Notes under the pieces: model-generated | The model's database searches: none | The model's input: the letters and a program-made list of their open reading frames with translations, nothing else | What the model was told of the DNA's origin: nothing | Assembly: GCF_021590045.1 (NCBI RefSeq) | Contig: NZ_CP062221.1 | Coordinates: 2,790,001 to 2,854,000, forward strand | Length of the DNA stretch: 64,000 nt | Reading direction: 5' to 3' | Source of the DNA: Cellulomonas palmilytica | GTDB lineage: Bacteria; Actinomycetota; Actinomycetes; Actinomycetales; Cellulomonadaceae | Shown here: positions 52,127 to 60,717 of the stretch, in pieces | Position numbering within the stretch: position 1 is the stretch's first letter | Layout of the letters: each line of letters opens with the position of its first letter | Program-made: the position numbers and the translations under genes

Positions 52127-52648
52127 GTGCTCCGGACCACGACCCGCACCGCCGCCGTGGCGGTCGCCGCACTGCTCGCCGTGAGCGGGTGCGCGAGCTC
52201 GCAGCCCGCGCGCCTGGACCCGACGCTCGACGCCGACGAGCACTCCCTGCTGGCCGAGCCCGAGGCCACGCCCGAGGCGACGTTCGAGGCGCCCGACGAC
52301 GAGCACGCGGTCGTCGGTGAGCTCGCCGAGGACTTCCCGCCGGACCTGGTGCCGCTGCCGTCCGACGCGCAGATCCTCGTGTCGTCCGCCGAGCCGGACG
52401 GCGACGACGGGACGACGACGCTCAGCCTCAACCTGCGCACGTCCCTCGCGGCCGACGAGCTCATGGCCGACCTGCGGGAGGCGCTCACGAAGGCGGGCTT
52501 CACGGAGGCGCCGGTCGCGACGCCGCCGACGGGCGTCGCGGCGGAGTCCACGTTCGCGCGCGAGTCCGGCGAGGTCCTCACCGTCGCGGTGCTCGACCGC
52601 GACGGGGTCCGCACGCTCACGCTCGGCGGCCGCGTGGTGGTCCCCTAG
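52127..52648 (+). CDS. Putative lipoprotein
   Basis: 173-aa exported protein with a lipobox (LLAVSGCASS, Cys about 22). Mature part: acidic low-complexity linker, then a small alpha/beta domain (DFPPDLVPLPSDAQILVSS ... TLSLNLRTSLAADELMADLREALTKAGF) reminiscent of domains found in many actinobacterial lipoproteins. Function unknown. GTG start with TAGGCT 6 nt upstream. Its TAG forms part of the next gene's -10 box. Confidence 0.8.
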   Translation: MLRTTTRTAAVAVAALLAVSGCASSQPARLDPTLDADEHSLLAEPEATPEATFEAPDDEHAVVGELAEDFPPDLVPLPSDAQILVSSAEPDGDDGTTTLSLNLRTSLAADELMADLREALTKAGFTEAPVATPPTGVAAESTFARESGEVLTVAVLDRDGVRTLTLGGRVVVP

Positions 52649-52651
52649 GCT
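52646..52651 (+). promoter_or_regulatory. -10 box of leaderless promoter (polyprenyl synthetase gene)
   Basis: TAGGCT, sharing its TAG with the preceding stop codon, 6 nt before GTG 52658. Confidence 0.55.
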
Positions 52652-52657
52652 GCCGTG

Positions 52658-53833
52658 GTGAGCAGCCCCGCGCAGTCCCCGACGTCCCCGGCGTCCCCGG
52701 CATCCCCGTCCGGCGCGAGCGACGTCCGCACGCTCGTCGACCTCGAAGGGGTCCGCGGCGTGGTCGACGAGCTGCTCGCGCAGCACGTCGTCCAGCTGCG
52801 CGGCACGCTCGACGCGATCAGCTCCGACGCCCACCGCCTCGCCGACGCCGTCGAGGGGATGCTGTCGGGCGGCAAGCGCCTGCGCGCCGCGTTCTGCTGG
52901 TGGTCGTGGCGCGCGCACGGCGGCGACCCCACCGGCCCGGACGCCGCGGCCGTCCTGCGCGTGGGCGCGGCGCTGGAGCTGTTCCAGGCGGCCGCGCTGT
53001 TCCACGACGACGTCATGGACGACTCGGACACGCGCCGAGGCCGGCCCGCCGCCCACCGTGCGTTCGCCGACCTGCACGACGAGCTCGGCCTGCAGGGCGA
53101 CGCGGTCCGGTTCGGCGCGTCGGCGGCGATCCTCCTGGGCGACCTCGCGCTCGTCGCGAGCGAGCAGGAGTTCGCGCTCGCGGTCGAGACGCTCCCCCGC
53201 GCGCGGCAGCAGCGGGCGCGCGCGGTCTTCGACCTCATGCGCACCGAGGTGACCGTGGGTCAGTACCTCGACGTCCTCGCGCAGTCCCAGCCGTGGGGCC
53301 GCGACCCGGCGGCCGACGAGGAGCGGGCGCGCGAGGTGATCCGCGCGAAGTCGGCGCGCTACAGCGTCGAGCACCCGCTCTCGCTCGGCGCGGCGCTGGC
53401 GGACGCCGACGACGACCGGCTCGCGACCGTGCGCGCGATCGGCCTGCCGCTCGGTGAGGCGTTCCAGCTGCGCGACGACGTGCTCGGCGTGTTCGGCGAC
53501 CCGGCGACGACGGGCAAGCCCGCGGGCGACGACGTCCGCGAGGGCAAGCGCACGGTCCTCGTCGCACGCGCCGTGCGACGCGCGCGCGAGCACGGCGACC
53601 CCGCGACGGGCGACCTGCTCGGCGCGTGCCTCGGCGACCGCACGCTCGACGACGCGCGGGTCGCGCGCGTGGCCGAGGCGATCCGGGCGACGGGTGCGGT
53701 CGACGAGGTCGAGCGCCTCATCGGCGAGCTCGCGGGCGAGGCGCTCGCGCTCGTCGCCGCGCAGCCGTGGCCGACGGACGCCGCGGACGTGCTCACGCGC
53801 CTCGCGCACGCGGCGGTCGACCGGCACGTCTGA
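52658..53833 (+). CDS. Polyprenyl synthetase (trans-isoprenyl diphosphate synthase)
   Basis: 391-aa chain-elongating prenyltransferase. First Asp-rich motif FHDDVMDDSDTRRG and second QLRDDVLGVFGD; substrate motif GGKRLRAAF. Uses products of the dxs/MEP pathway for quinone or carotenoid side chains. Of two adjacent GTGs the second fits the 6-nt rule after TAGGCT. Homologue of IdsA-type proteins. Product chain length cannot be read reliably; the residues before the first motif include Phe (ALFHDDV), favouring shorter products. Confidence 0.93.
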   Translation: MSSPAQSPTSPASPASPSGASDVRTLVDLEGVRGVVDELLAQHVVQLRGTLDAISSDAHRLADAVEGMLSGGKRLRAAFCWWSWRAHGGDPTGPDAAAVLRVGAALELFQAAALFHDDVMDDSDTRRGRPAAHRAFADLHDELGLQGDAVRFGASAAILLGDLALVASEQEFALAVETLPRARQQRARAVFDLMRTEVTVGQYLDVLAQSQPWGRDPAADEERAREVIRAKSARYSVEHPLSLGAALADADDDRLATVRAIGLPLGEAFQLRDDVLGVFGDPATTGKPAGDDVREGKRTVLVARAVRRAREHGDPATGDLLGACLGDRTLDDARVARVAEAIRATGAVDEVERLIGELAGEALALVAAQPWPTDAADVLTRLAHAAVDRHV

Positions 53834-53870
53834 CGGCGACCGGTGTGCGTCCCGGCCCCCGCCGGCGGGG

Positions 53871-54278
53871 CTAGAGCTCGGCCTGCGCGCGGCGCCGGAT
53901 CTCGGTCTTCTGACCGGCGCGCAGCGCGTCGATCGGCGTGCCCGGGAGCGTGTCGTCAGGCGTGAAGAGCCACGCGATCGCCTCGGCGTCGGAGAACCCG
54001 GCGTCGGCGAGGACGGTGATCGTGCCCTGCAGCCACGGCAGCGGGCTCCACGCGCCCACCGCAGCCGGGTGGTCCGACTGCCCCTCGACGAGGAACTTCT
54101 CCGGGACGGACAGGACGCGCGGCTCTCCGCGCCGGATCCCGACGAGCTTGCGCTCCTGGACCAGGCGCCGGACCTTGCCGACGTCCAGGCCGACGCGCTC
54201 GGCGACGTCGGGCAGGGTCAACCAGGAGTCGACGAGGGCGTCGGCGGCAGCCGCGTGCGGGTCGAGGGTCTCGCTCAC
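53871..54278 (-). CDS. Rv2175c-family DNA-binding protein
   Basis: 135-aa winged-helix protein. N-terminal HTH (WLTLPDVAERVGLDVGKVRRLVQERKL region) and the family C-terminal segment (LQGTITVLADAGFSDAEAIAWLF). In M. tuberculosis Rv2175c is a substrate of PknL, encoded next door; here the kinase lies 1.5 kb away on the other strand, with a transglycosylase gene between. A Thr-bearing N-terminus (SETLDPHAAAADAL) could be the phosphorylation site. GTG start with TAGGCT 6 nt upstream. Confidence 0.9.
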   Translation of the reverse strand: MSETLDPHAAAADALVDSWLTLPDVAERVGLDVGKVRRLVQERKLVGIRRGEPRVLSVPEKFLVEGQSDHPAAVGAWSPLPWLQGTITVLADAGFSDAEAIAWLFTPDDTLPGTPIDALRAGQKTEIRRRAQAEL

Positions 54279-54284
54279 GGGGTC

Positions 54285-54290
54285 AGCCTA
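54285..54290 (-). promoter_or_regulatory. -10 box of leaderless promoter (Rv2175c homologue)
   Basis: TAGGCT on the minus strand exactly 6 nt before the GTG. Confidence 0.6.
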
Positions 54291-54402
54291 CGCAGCGCGC
54301 GCCCGCGTCGGGAGCACGGGAGCGGCGCGCCGCAGGGGCCCGGCGGGTGCGTGAGAGGCGGTCGTGGCGTGCCGCCGTCCGGGTGGCACGCGACACGCGG
54401 GG

Positions 54403-54498
54403 TTTCGCGCTCTCGGCGTGTCGGCTAGTTTCACTTCTGTCACATCAGCCACACCAGTCACGTCTCTTGACTCGTGTCACATCGTTCAGGGGGGCGTC
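54403..54498 (+). promoter_or_regulatory. Promoter and leader of LysM transglycosylase gene
   Basis: TTTCGC (54403) and TAGTTT (54426) with 17-bp spacing give a leader of about 60 nt, relatively AT-rich. It contains two TGTCACATC direct repeats (54438 and 54475) and CAC every 9 nt from 54432 to 54461. AGGGGGG serves as ribosome site. Confidence 0.4.
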
Positions 54499-55692
54499 AT
54501 GGCCTCGAGCACCGCAGCCGCACGCCGTGAGCAGGACCGCTCCGAGCGTGCCGGTCGTCGTCGGACCGCACGCCGGGCCGCGAGCGGCACGGGCGCCACG
54601 CTCGCGCTCGTCGCGATCTCGGTCTCCACGTCCGGGGCGGCCCACGCGGACGACTCGTACACCGTGCGCGACGGCGACACCGTGAGCCACATCGCGACGC
54701 GCACCGGGTCGAGCATCGCCGCCATCACGCGCGCCAACGCGCTCGCCGACCCCTCGCGCATCCGCGCCGGGCAGGTCCTCACCATCCCGAGCGCCACCTC
54801 CCGCTCGACCGCGCGCACGCCGAGCGCGCCCCCGCAGGCGGCACGCCACGTCGTGCGCGCCGGCGAGACCGTCTCCGGCATCGCGGCGCGGACCGGCACG
54901 ACCGTCAGGGCGATCATCGCGGCGAACCACCTGCGCGCCGACGGCCTCATCATCGAGGGCCAGACGCTCACCATCCCCGGCACCGGCTCCGGCGCCGCTC
55001 CGCGCGCCCGCACGAGCACGCCGTCCTCGACCTACACGGTCCGTGCGGGCGACACGGTCTCGGCCATCGCGGCGCGGTTCGGCACGAGCGTCTCGGCGGT
55101 CGTCTCGGCCAACGGGCTCGGCCCGAACGCGATGATCCGGATCGGCCAGACGCTGCGCGTGGGCGGGACCGCGTCCTCCTCGCCCGCGCCCACGACGGGC
55201 CGCCCGCTCGTCGGGTCGACGTTCGAGGGCCGCACGTACGCGCGCGACGTCGTCGACGCCGCGAACGCCAACAAGCGCGCCCTGCTCGCGGCCGGCGTCC
55301 CGTCCAAGGCGCAGATGCAGGCCAAGGTCGCCGCGACCGCACGCGCCTACGGGCTCGACCCCGCGCTGGCGCAGGCCATCGCGTTCCAGGAGTCGGGGTT
55401 CAACCACACCGCGGTCTCCCCCGCCAACGCGATCGGCACCATGCAGGTCATCCCGAGCTCGGGCGACTGGGCGTCGAGCATCGTCGGACGCCAGCTCAAC
55501 CTGCTGGACCCGGACGACAACGTCACGGCCGGCGTCGTGATCCTGCGCGCCCTGGTGCGCATGTCCCCGGACCTGCCCAGCGCGATCGCGGGCTACTACC
55601 AGGGTGCCGCGTCGGTGCGGAAGTACGGCATGTTCTCGGACACGCGCCGCTACGCCGCGAACGTCCAGACCCTGATGGCCCGCTTCCGCTGA
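54499..55692 (+). CDS. LysM-repeat lytic transglycosylase
   Basis: 397-aa exported cell-wall enzyme. An Arg-rich n-region plus hydrophobic segment ends at AAHADD (about residue 48). Three LysM modules follow (SYTVRDGDTVSHIATRTG; HVVRAGETVSGIAARTG; TYTVRAGDTVSAIAARFG), then an SLT-type catalytic domain with the Glu in AIAFQESGFNHTAVS and AIGTMQVIP. It cleaves peptidoglycan glycan strands. The ATG with AGGGGGG was preferred to an in-frame upstream ATG with no signal sequence. Its place beside the PASTA kinase suggests shared control of wall growth. Confidence 0.92.
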   Translation: MASSTAAARREQDRSERAGRRRTARRAASGTGATLALVAISVSTSGAAHADDSYTVRDGDTVSHIATRTGSSIAAITRANALADPSRIRAGQVLTIPSATSRSTARTPSAPPQAARHVVRAGETVSGIAARTGTTVRAIIAANHLRADGLIIEGQTLTIPGTGSGAAPRARTSTPSSTYTVRAGDTVSAIAARFGTSVSAVVSANGLGPNAMIRIGQTLRVGGTASSSPAPTTGRPLVGSTFEGRTYARDVVDAANANKRALLAAGVPSKAQMQAKVAATARAYGLDPALAQAIAFQESGFNHTAVSPANAIGTMQVIPSSGDWASSIVGRQLNLLDPDDNVTAGVVILRALVRMSPDLPSAIAGYYQGAASVRKYGMFSDTRRYAANVQTLMARFR

Positions 55693-55786
55693 CCGGTCCC
55701 GTGACCGGTCACCGCACGGCACGGCACGGGACGACGACGCGCGCGTGACGCTCGCCCCAATACCCGGACCGGGCGCCCGCCGAACG

Positions 55787-55792
55787 TAGACT
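55787..55792 (+). promoter_or_regulatory. -10 box of leaderless promoter (PASTA kinase)
   Basis: TAGACT exactly 6 nt before GTG 55799. Confidence 0.6.
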
Positions 55793-55798
55793 CGCCGC

Positions 55799-57847
55799 GT
55801 GGGAACCGCCGTCACCGATCCGCTCGTCGGCCGTCTGGTCGACGGCCGGTACGAGGTCGTGTCCCGCATCGCGCGCGGCGGCATGGCGACCGTGTACCTC
55901 GCGGTGGACCGTCGGCTCGACCGTGACGTCGCGCTCAAGGTCATGCACCCGCACCTCGCGGAGGGCTCGTCCGGCGCGGACTTCGTCGCACGGTTCCGGC
56001 GCGAGGCGCGCGCGGCCGCCCGGCTGACCCACCCGGGCCTCGTCGCGGTGTTCGACCAGGGGGTCGACGGCGAGACCAGCTACCTCACGATGGAGTACGT
56101 CGACGGGTCCAACCTGCGCCGACGGCTCGCCGAGCAGGGTGCGCTCACGGTCGCCGAGGCCCTGCGCATCACCGAGTCGGTGCTCGACGCGCTCGCCGCG
56201 GCGCACCGGGGCGACCTCGTGCACCGCGACATCAAGCCCGAGAACGTGCTGCTCGCGACGGACGGGCGCATCAAGCTCGCCGACTTCGGGCTCGCCCGCG
56301 CCGTCACCGAGGTCACGTCCACCACGACCGGCACGGTCCTGGGCACGGTCGCCTACCTCGCACCCGAGCTCGTGGTGCGCGGAGCGAGCGACGCCCGCAC
56401 CGACGTGTACGCGTGCGGGATCCTCCTGTTCGAGATGCTCACCGGCCGGCAGCCGTTCGTCGGCGAGACGCCCATCCAGGTCGCCTACCAGCACGTCAAC
56501 AGCGACCTGCCCGCGCCGTCCGACGACGCCGACTGGCTGCCGGTCGAGATCGACGACCTGGTCCGCGCACTCGCCGCGCGCGACGCCGACGACCGCCCCG
56601 TCGACGCCGCGGCCGCAGTGGGCCTGCTGCGCCGCGCGCGCGCCGAGCTCGACGACGCGACGCTCGCACGGCGTGCCGACGTCGCCCCGTCGATCGTGCT
56701 GCCCGCCGCGACGGACCCCGACGAGACGCCGCTGCCCGACGACGAGCGCACCGAGTCCGACGACAGGTCCGACGACAGGTCTGACGAGCACGCCGACGGC
56801 TCGACCGTCCGCATCGCGGACCTGCCGCGCGGCTCGACCGTCGCGCTGCCGATCGGGCTCGGCGGGCCCCGCGCCGTCACGCCCCGCGCGATCACGCCCG
56901 CCACCCCGCCCCCACCGCCCCCGCCCGCGCGCCGCGCTCGCCGGCGGCTGCTCGCCGCGGTGCTCGCCGTCCTGGTGGCCCTCGGGCTCGGCGGCGCCGG
57001 CTGGTGGTACGTCGCGGCCGGGCCCGGCGCGTACACGACCGTGCCCGAGATCGCCGGGACGAGCGCGGAGGCGGCACGCGCCGCGCTCCACGCGGTCGGC
57101 CTCGAGTCCACGACGACCTCGGAGTTCTCGAGCGACGTCGACAAGGGGCTCGTCGTCACGAGCGTGCCCGCGCCCGGCGACAAGGTCCGCAAGGACGGCA
57201 CGGTCGAGGTCACGATCTCCAAGGGTCCGGACTACGTGGACCTGCCCGACGGCGTCGTCGGCGCGCTCCAGGCCGACGCCGAGGCGGCCCTCGTGGACGC
57301 GGACCTCGAGGTCGACTACGCCGACCCGGTGTACGACGACAAGGCGGGGCTCGGCGTCGTCGTCTCGGCGGTGCTCCCGGACGGGACATCCGCCAAGGCG
57401 GGCGAGCGCACCGTCCGCCACACCGTCGTCACCCTCACGACCTCCAAGGGCCCCGCGCCGGTGACGATCACGTCGCAGGTCGGCGCCGACGCCAAGACCG
57501 CCTCCAAGCAGCTCAAGGAGGACGGCCTCAAGGTCAGGACGACCGAGGAGTTCAGCTCGACGGTGAAGGCCGGGGCGGTGATCCGGCAGTCCCCCGAGGG
57601 CGGCACCAAGGGCCACCGCGGCGACACCGTGACGCTCGTCGTGTCGAAGGGCCCCGAGCTGTTCGAGGTGCCGAACGTCATGCGCAACGGCATCGGGTCC
57701 GCGACGGACACGCTCAAGGCGGCCGGGTTCGAGGTCGAGGTCCGGCACGCGGCGACGTACTTCGGCCTCGGCTTCGTGGTCGGTCAGGAGCCCGGCGGCG
57801 GGTCCATGCACCCCAAGGGAACCGTCATCGTCCTCACCATCACCTGA
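55799..57847 (+). CDS. pknL: PASTA-domain Ser/Thr protein kinase (PknL/PknB type)
   Basis: 682-aa membrane receptor kinase. Kinase motifs: IARGGMATVYLA (glycine loop), ALKVM (Lys), HRDIKPENVLL, DFGLARA, and APELV; a disordered acidic/Pro-rich linker (residues 295-375), one membrane helix (about 380-405), then four extracellular PASTA repeats (YTTVPEIAGTSAEAARAAL and so on; three end in SKGP). PASTA domains bind muropeptides/lipid II. Named by synteny with Rv2175c and aroG. GTG start, leaderless layout. Followed by a terminator. Confidence 0.93.
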   Translation: MGTAVTDPLVGRLVDGRYEVVSRIARGGMATVYLAVDRRLDRDVALKVMHPHLAEGSSGADFVARFRREARAAARLTHPGLVAVFDQGVDGETSYLTMEYVDGSNLRRRLAEQGALTVAEALRITESVLDALAAAHRGDLVHRDIKPENVLLATDGRIKLADFGLARAVTEVTSTTTGTVLGTVAYLAPELVVRGASDARTDVYACGILLFEMLTGRQPFVGETPIQVAYQHVNSDLPAPSDDADWLPVEIDDLVRALAARDADDRPVDAAAAVGLLRRARAELDDATLARRADVAPSIVLPAATDPDETPLPDDERTESDDRSDDRSDEHADGSTVRIADLPRGSTVALPIGLGGPRAVTPRAITPATPPPPPPPARRARRRLLAAVLAVLVALGLGGAGWWYVAAGPGAYTTVPEIAGTSAEAARAALHAVGLESTTTSEFSSDVDKGLVVTSVPAPGDKVRKDGTVEVTISKGPDYVDLPDGVVGALQADAEAALVDADLEVDYADPVYDDKAGLGVVVSAVLPDGTSAKAGERTVRHTVVTLTTSKGPAPVTITSQVGADAKTASKQLKEDGLKVRTTEEFSSTVKAGAVIRQSPEGGTKGHRGDTVTLVVSKGPELFEVPNVMRNGIGSATDTLKAAGFEVEVRHAATYFGLGFVVGQEPGGGSMHPKGTVIVLTIT

Positions 57848-57883
57848 CGACCCCGCGAAGCACCCGACGGCTGGGACGACGAT

Positions 57884-57915
57884 GGGCCGGACCCGCCCGG
57901 GAGCGGATCCGGCCC
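57884..57915 (+). terminator. Hairpin after the PASTA kinase gene
   Basis: GGGCCGGA/TCCGGCCC stem plus inner CCGC/GCGG, 36 bp after the stop. Confidence 0.65.
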
Positions 57916-57954
57916 TGTGCCGTTCGTGCCGTTCGTCGTGCCGCCCGTCGGAGG

Positions 57955-59307
57955 TCAGGACGAGCGCAGCAGCTCCCCGACCTGGAACGCGAGCTCGAGC
58001 GACTGCTGGTGGTTGAGCCGCGGGTCGACGAGCGTCTCGTACCGCTCCGCGAGCCGCTCGTCGTCGATCTCGACCGAGCCGCCGAGCACCTCGGTCACGT
58101 CGTCACCGGTGAGCTCGATGAGCAGACCACCCGGGACCGTGCCGAGCGCGCGGTGCACCTCGAAGAACCCCGCGACCTCGTCCATGACGTCCGAGAAGCG
58201 GCGGGTCTTGTACCCCGTCGCGGACGTGATGCCGTTGCCGTGCATCGGGTCGCACACCCACGTGACCGGGCGGCCGTCGGCCGCGACCTTCTCGACCAGG
58301 CCCGGCAGCAGGTCGCGGACCTTGCTCGCACCCATGCGGGTCACGAACGTGATCCGGCCGGCCTCACCCGTCGGGTTCAGCTTGTCGAGCAGCGCGAGCG
58401 CGTCGTCCGCCGATGCCGTCGGGCCGAGCTTCACGCCGATCGGGTTCTGCAGACGCGAGAAGAAGTCCACGTGCGCGCCGTCCAGCTGACGCGTGCGCTC
58501 GCCGATCCACACGAAGTGCGCCGAGCAGTCGTACGGCAGGCCCGTGCGCGAGTCGATCCGCGTGAGCGGACGCTCGTAGTCGAGCAGCAGCCCCTCGTGG
58601 CTCGAGTAGAAGTCAACCGTGCGCAGCTGGTCGAAGTCGGCACCGCACGCCGCCATGAACCGGATGGCCCGGTCGATCTCGGCGGCCAGCACCTCGTACC
58701 GTGCGTACGCGGGCGTCTGCGTGAAGCCCCGGTTCCACTCGTGCACCCGCAGCAGCGACGCGAAGCCCCCCGTGGTGAACGCCCGGATGAGGTTCAGCGT
58801 CGCCGCCGACGTGTGGTACGCCTCCAGCAGCCGCTGCGGGTCCGGCGTGCGCGCCTCGGGCGTGAAGTCGAACCCGTTGACGATGTCGCCGCGGAACGCC
58901 GGCAGCGTCACCCCGTCGCGCGTCTCGGTGTCCGACGAGCGCGGCTTGGCGTACTGCCCCGCCATGCGCCCGATCTTCACGACCGGCATGCTCGCGCCGT
59001 ACGTCAGCACGACGGCCATCTGCAGGATCGTCTTGATCTTGTTGCGGATGTTGTCGGCCGTCGCGTCGGCGAACGTCTCGGCGCAGTCCCCGCCGACGAG
59101 GACGAACGCCTCACCCCGGCCCGCGGCGGCGAGCTGAGCGCGCAGCGCGTCGGCCTCGCCCGCGAAGACGAGCGGCGGCAGCGACGCGAGCTTGTCGGTC
59201 GCGCGCCTCAGCGCGTCCTTGTCGGGCCAGACCGGCTGCTGGAGCGTGGGCAGCGACCGCCAGGCGTCGAGGCCCTCGACGACCGTGGGGTCGGGCGTGA
59301 CGCTCAT
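57955..59307 (-). CDS. aroG: Class II 3-deoxy-7-phosphoheptulonate synthase
   Basis: 450-aa type II DAHP synthase, first step of aromatic amino-acid synthesis (PEP plus erythrose 4-phosphate). Conserved blocks: GGDCAETF (metal Cys), KIGRMAGQYAKPRS, RGDIVNGF, GASKVRDLLPGL-like and WVCDPMHGNG, LTGDDVTEVLGG. The ATG overlaps the PPi-PFK stop (ATGA), so both are one operon and coupled. Tryptophan/phenylalanine feedback, known in the mycobacterial enzyme, cannot be judged here. Confidence 0.96.
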   Translation of the reverse strand: MSVTPDPTVVEGLDAWRSLPTLQQPVWPDKDALRRATDKLASLPPLVFAGEADALRAQLAAAGRGEAFVLVGGDCAETFADATADNIRNKIKTILQMAVVLTYGASMPVVKIGRMAGQYAKPRSSDTETRDGVTLPAFRGDIVNGFDFTPEARTPDPQRLLEAYHTSAATLNLIRAFTTGGFASLLRVHEWNRGFTQTPAYARYEVLAAEIDRAIRFMAACGADFDQLRTVDFYSSHEGLLLDYERPLTRIDSRTGLPYDCSAHFVWIGERTRQLDGAHVDFFSRLQNPIGVKLGPTASADDALALLDKLNPTGEAGRITFVTRMGASKVRDLLPGLVEKVAADGRPVTWVCDPMHGNGITSATGYKTRRFSDVMDEVAGFFEVHRALGTVPGGLLIELTGDDVTEVLGGSVEIDDERLAERYETLVDPRLNHQQSLELAFQVGELLRSS

Positions 59308-60524
59308 GCGTGACTCGCCGGGACCAACGGCTGGCCGATGTCCGCCAGCAGCTCACCGAACCAGGGCTGCGAGACGTCGAACGCCTTGCCGCCCGCGATG
59401 CGCGGGAACTCGATCGCACGCAGCACGTCGCCGCGCTCCTCGTCGTGACCGATGACGCCGGCCTCGCCGCGCAGCGCGCACTCGACCGCGAGGTCCGTCA
59501 TGGACTTGATGAGGCGCAGGTCCTCGGCGTTGGCCGCCGCGGCGCGCGAGTAGTAGCCGGACTTCTGGACCATGACCTTCTCGGCGCCCAGCTTCTCGGC
59601 GAACTGCTTCGCGAACCACTGACCCGGGTTGATCGTGTCGAGCTTGACGTGACCGAACGGGTCGCGCTCCGGGGGCGTGCCCGCCGCGGTGAGCTGGTCG
59701 ACGATCTCGTGCATGCCCGCACCCTCCGACAGGAAGATGTTGACGTTGCCCTGCGAGTCCATGATGCCCTTGAGGCGCTCCGCCTCGGCGTCGATGTCGA
59801 TCGCGAGCTCGGGCACGAAGACGGCGTGCACGTCCCAGCGCTCGCGCGACAGGCCGATGCCGGGCACCCACTCCTGCTGGTCGAGCCACTTGCGGTACTC
59901 GACCGCGGCCGCGGCGGTGAGCCAGCCGCAGTGCCGGCCCATGACCTCGTGCACGATCAGCATGCGCGGGCCGCTGCGGTGCTCGCCGATGATGTTCGCG
60001 GCGAAGCCCGCGGCCTCCTCGGCGGCGGTCCAGGCGCCCAGCGACTGGCGGATCGGCACCACGTCGTTGTCGATCGTCTTCGGCAGGCCGACGACGGTCA
60101 GCCCGTAGTCGTTCTCCGCGAGGTACGCCGCGAGGTCCGCCGCGGTGGTGTTCGTGTCGTCGCCGCCGATCGTGTGCAGCACGTCGACGCCGTCCGCCTT
60201 GAGCTGCTCGGCGGCGACCTGCAGCGGGTCCTGGCCCTCGGCGACGAGGCCGCGCTTGACGCAGTCCTTGGCGTTCGTGAGCTTGACGCGCGAGTTGCCG
60301 ATCGGCGAGCCGCCGAAGCGGTGCAGGATCCCGGCCTTCTTGCGGGTCTCCGCGTCGATGACGATCTTGTCGCCGCGCAGCAGCCCGTAGTACCCGTGCT
60401 CGTACGCGATGATCTCGACGTCCGGAGCGATCTCGGTGTAGCGCTCGATGAGGCCACCGACGGCGGACGAGAGGCACGGGGCGAAGCCACCCGCGGTGAG
60501 GAGGGCGACGCGACGGACCGACAT
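59304..60524 (-). CDS. pfp: PPi-dependent 6-phosphofructokinase
   Basis: 406-aa phosphofructokinase. The GGDDTN motif, with Asp where ATP enzymes have Gly, and PKTIDNDV mark use of pyrophosphate. Other conserved parts: MGRHCGWL, GYYSRAAAANAEDL. Reversible fructose 6-phosphate/fructose 1,6-bisphosphate conversion. The ATG was chosen over a GTG three codons upstream because GGAAGG lies 8 nt before it. TAGGGT at 60579-60574 is the likely -10. Overlaps aroG. Confidence 0.93.
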   Translation of the reverse strand: MSVRRVALLTAGGFAPCLSSAVGGLIERYTEIAPDVEIIAYEHGYYGLLRGDKIVIDAETRKKAGILHRFGGSPIGNSRVKLTNAKDCVKRGLVAEGQDPLQVAAEQLKADGVDVLHTIGGDDTNTTAADLAAYLAENDYGLTVVGLPKTIDNDVVPIRQSLGAWTAAEEAAGFAANIIGEHRSGPRMLIVHEVMGRHCGWLTAAAAVEYRKWLDQQEWVPGIGLSRERWDVHAVFVPELAIDIDAEAERLKGIMDSQGNVNIFLSEGAGMHEIVDQLTAAGTPPERDPFGHVKLDTINPGQWFAKQFAEKLGAEKVMVQKSGYYSRAAAANAEDLRLIKSMTDLAVECALRGEAGVIGHDEERGDVLRAIEFPRIAGGKAFDVSQPWFGELLADIGQPLVPASHA

Positions 60525-60573
60525 GACAGGCACCTTCCGTTGAGCTGCAGGACGACCCTGCGGGACGCCGGTG

Positions 60574-60579
60574 ACCCTA
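60574..60579 (-). promoter_or_regulatory. pfp-aroG -10 box
   Basis: TAGGGT on the minus strand, 49 bp before the ATG; the rest of the 193-bp gap holds a duplicated GCGGGACTA and nothing else evident. Confidence 0.4.
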
Positions 60580-60717
60580 GGCGGCGGACGCGAGGCGCGA
60601 CCGGGACCTTCTACGGGGGACGGCGGGACTAGCGGGACTATCGGCTGGACACGGGGCCGGGCACGCGGTCACGTCCCGCGGCTCGACGACGACGACCGTG
60701 CGCGACGGGCGTCCGGG

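Noticed and set aside
54403..54498. c-di-AMP (ydaO-type) riboswitch before the LysM transglycosylase gene
   Set aside because: Actinobacterial wall hydrolase genes often have one, but the leader is too short and the conserved core is not visible.
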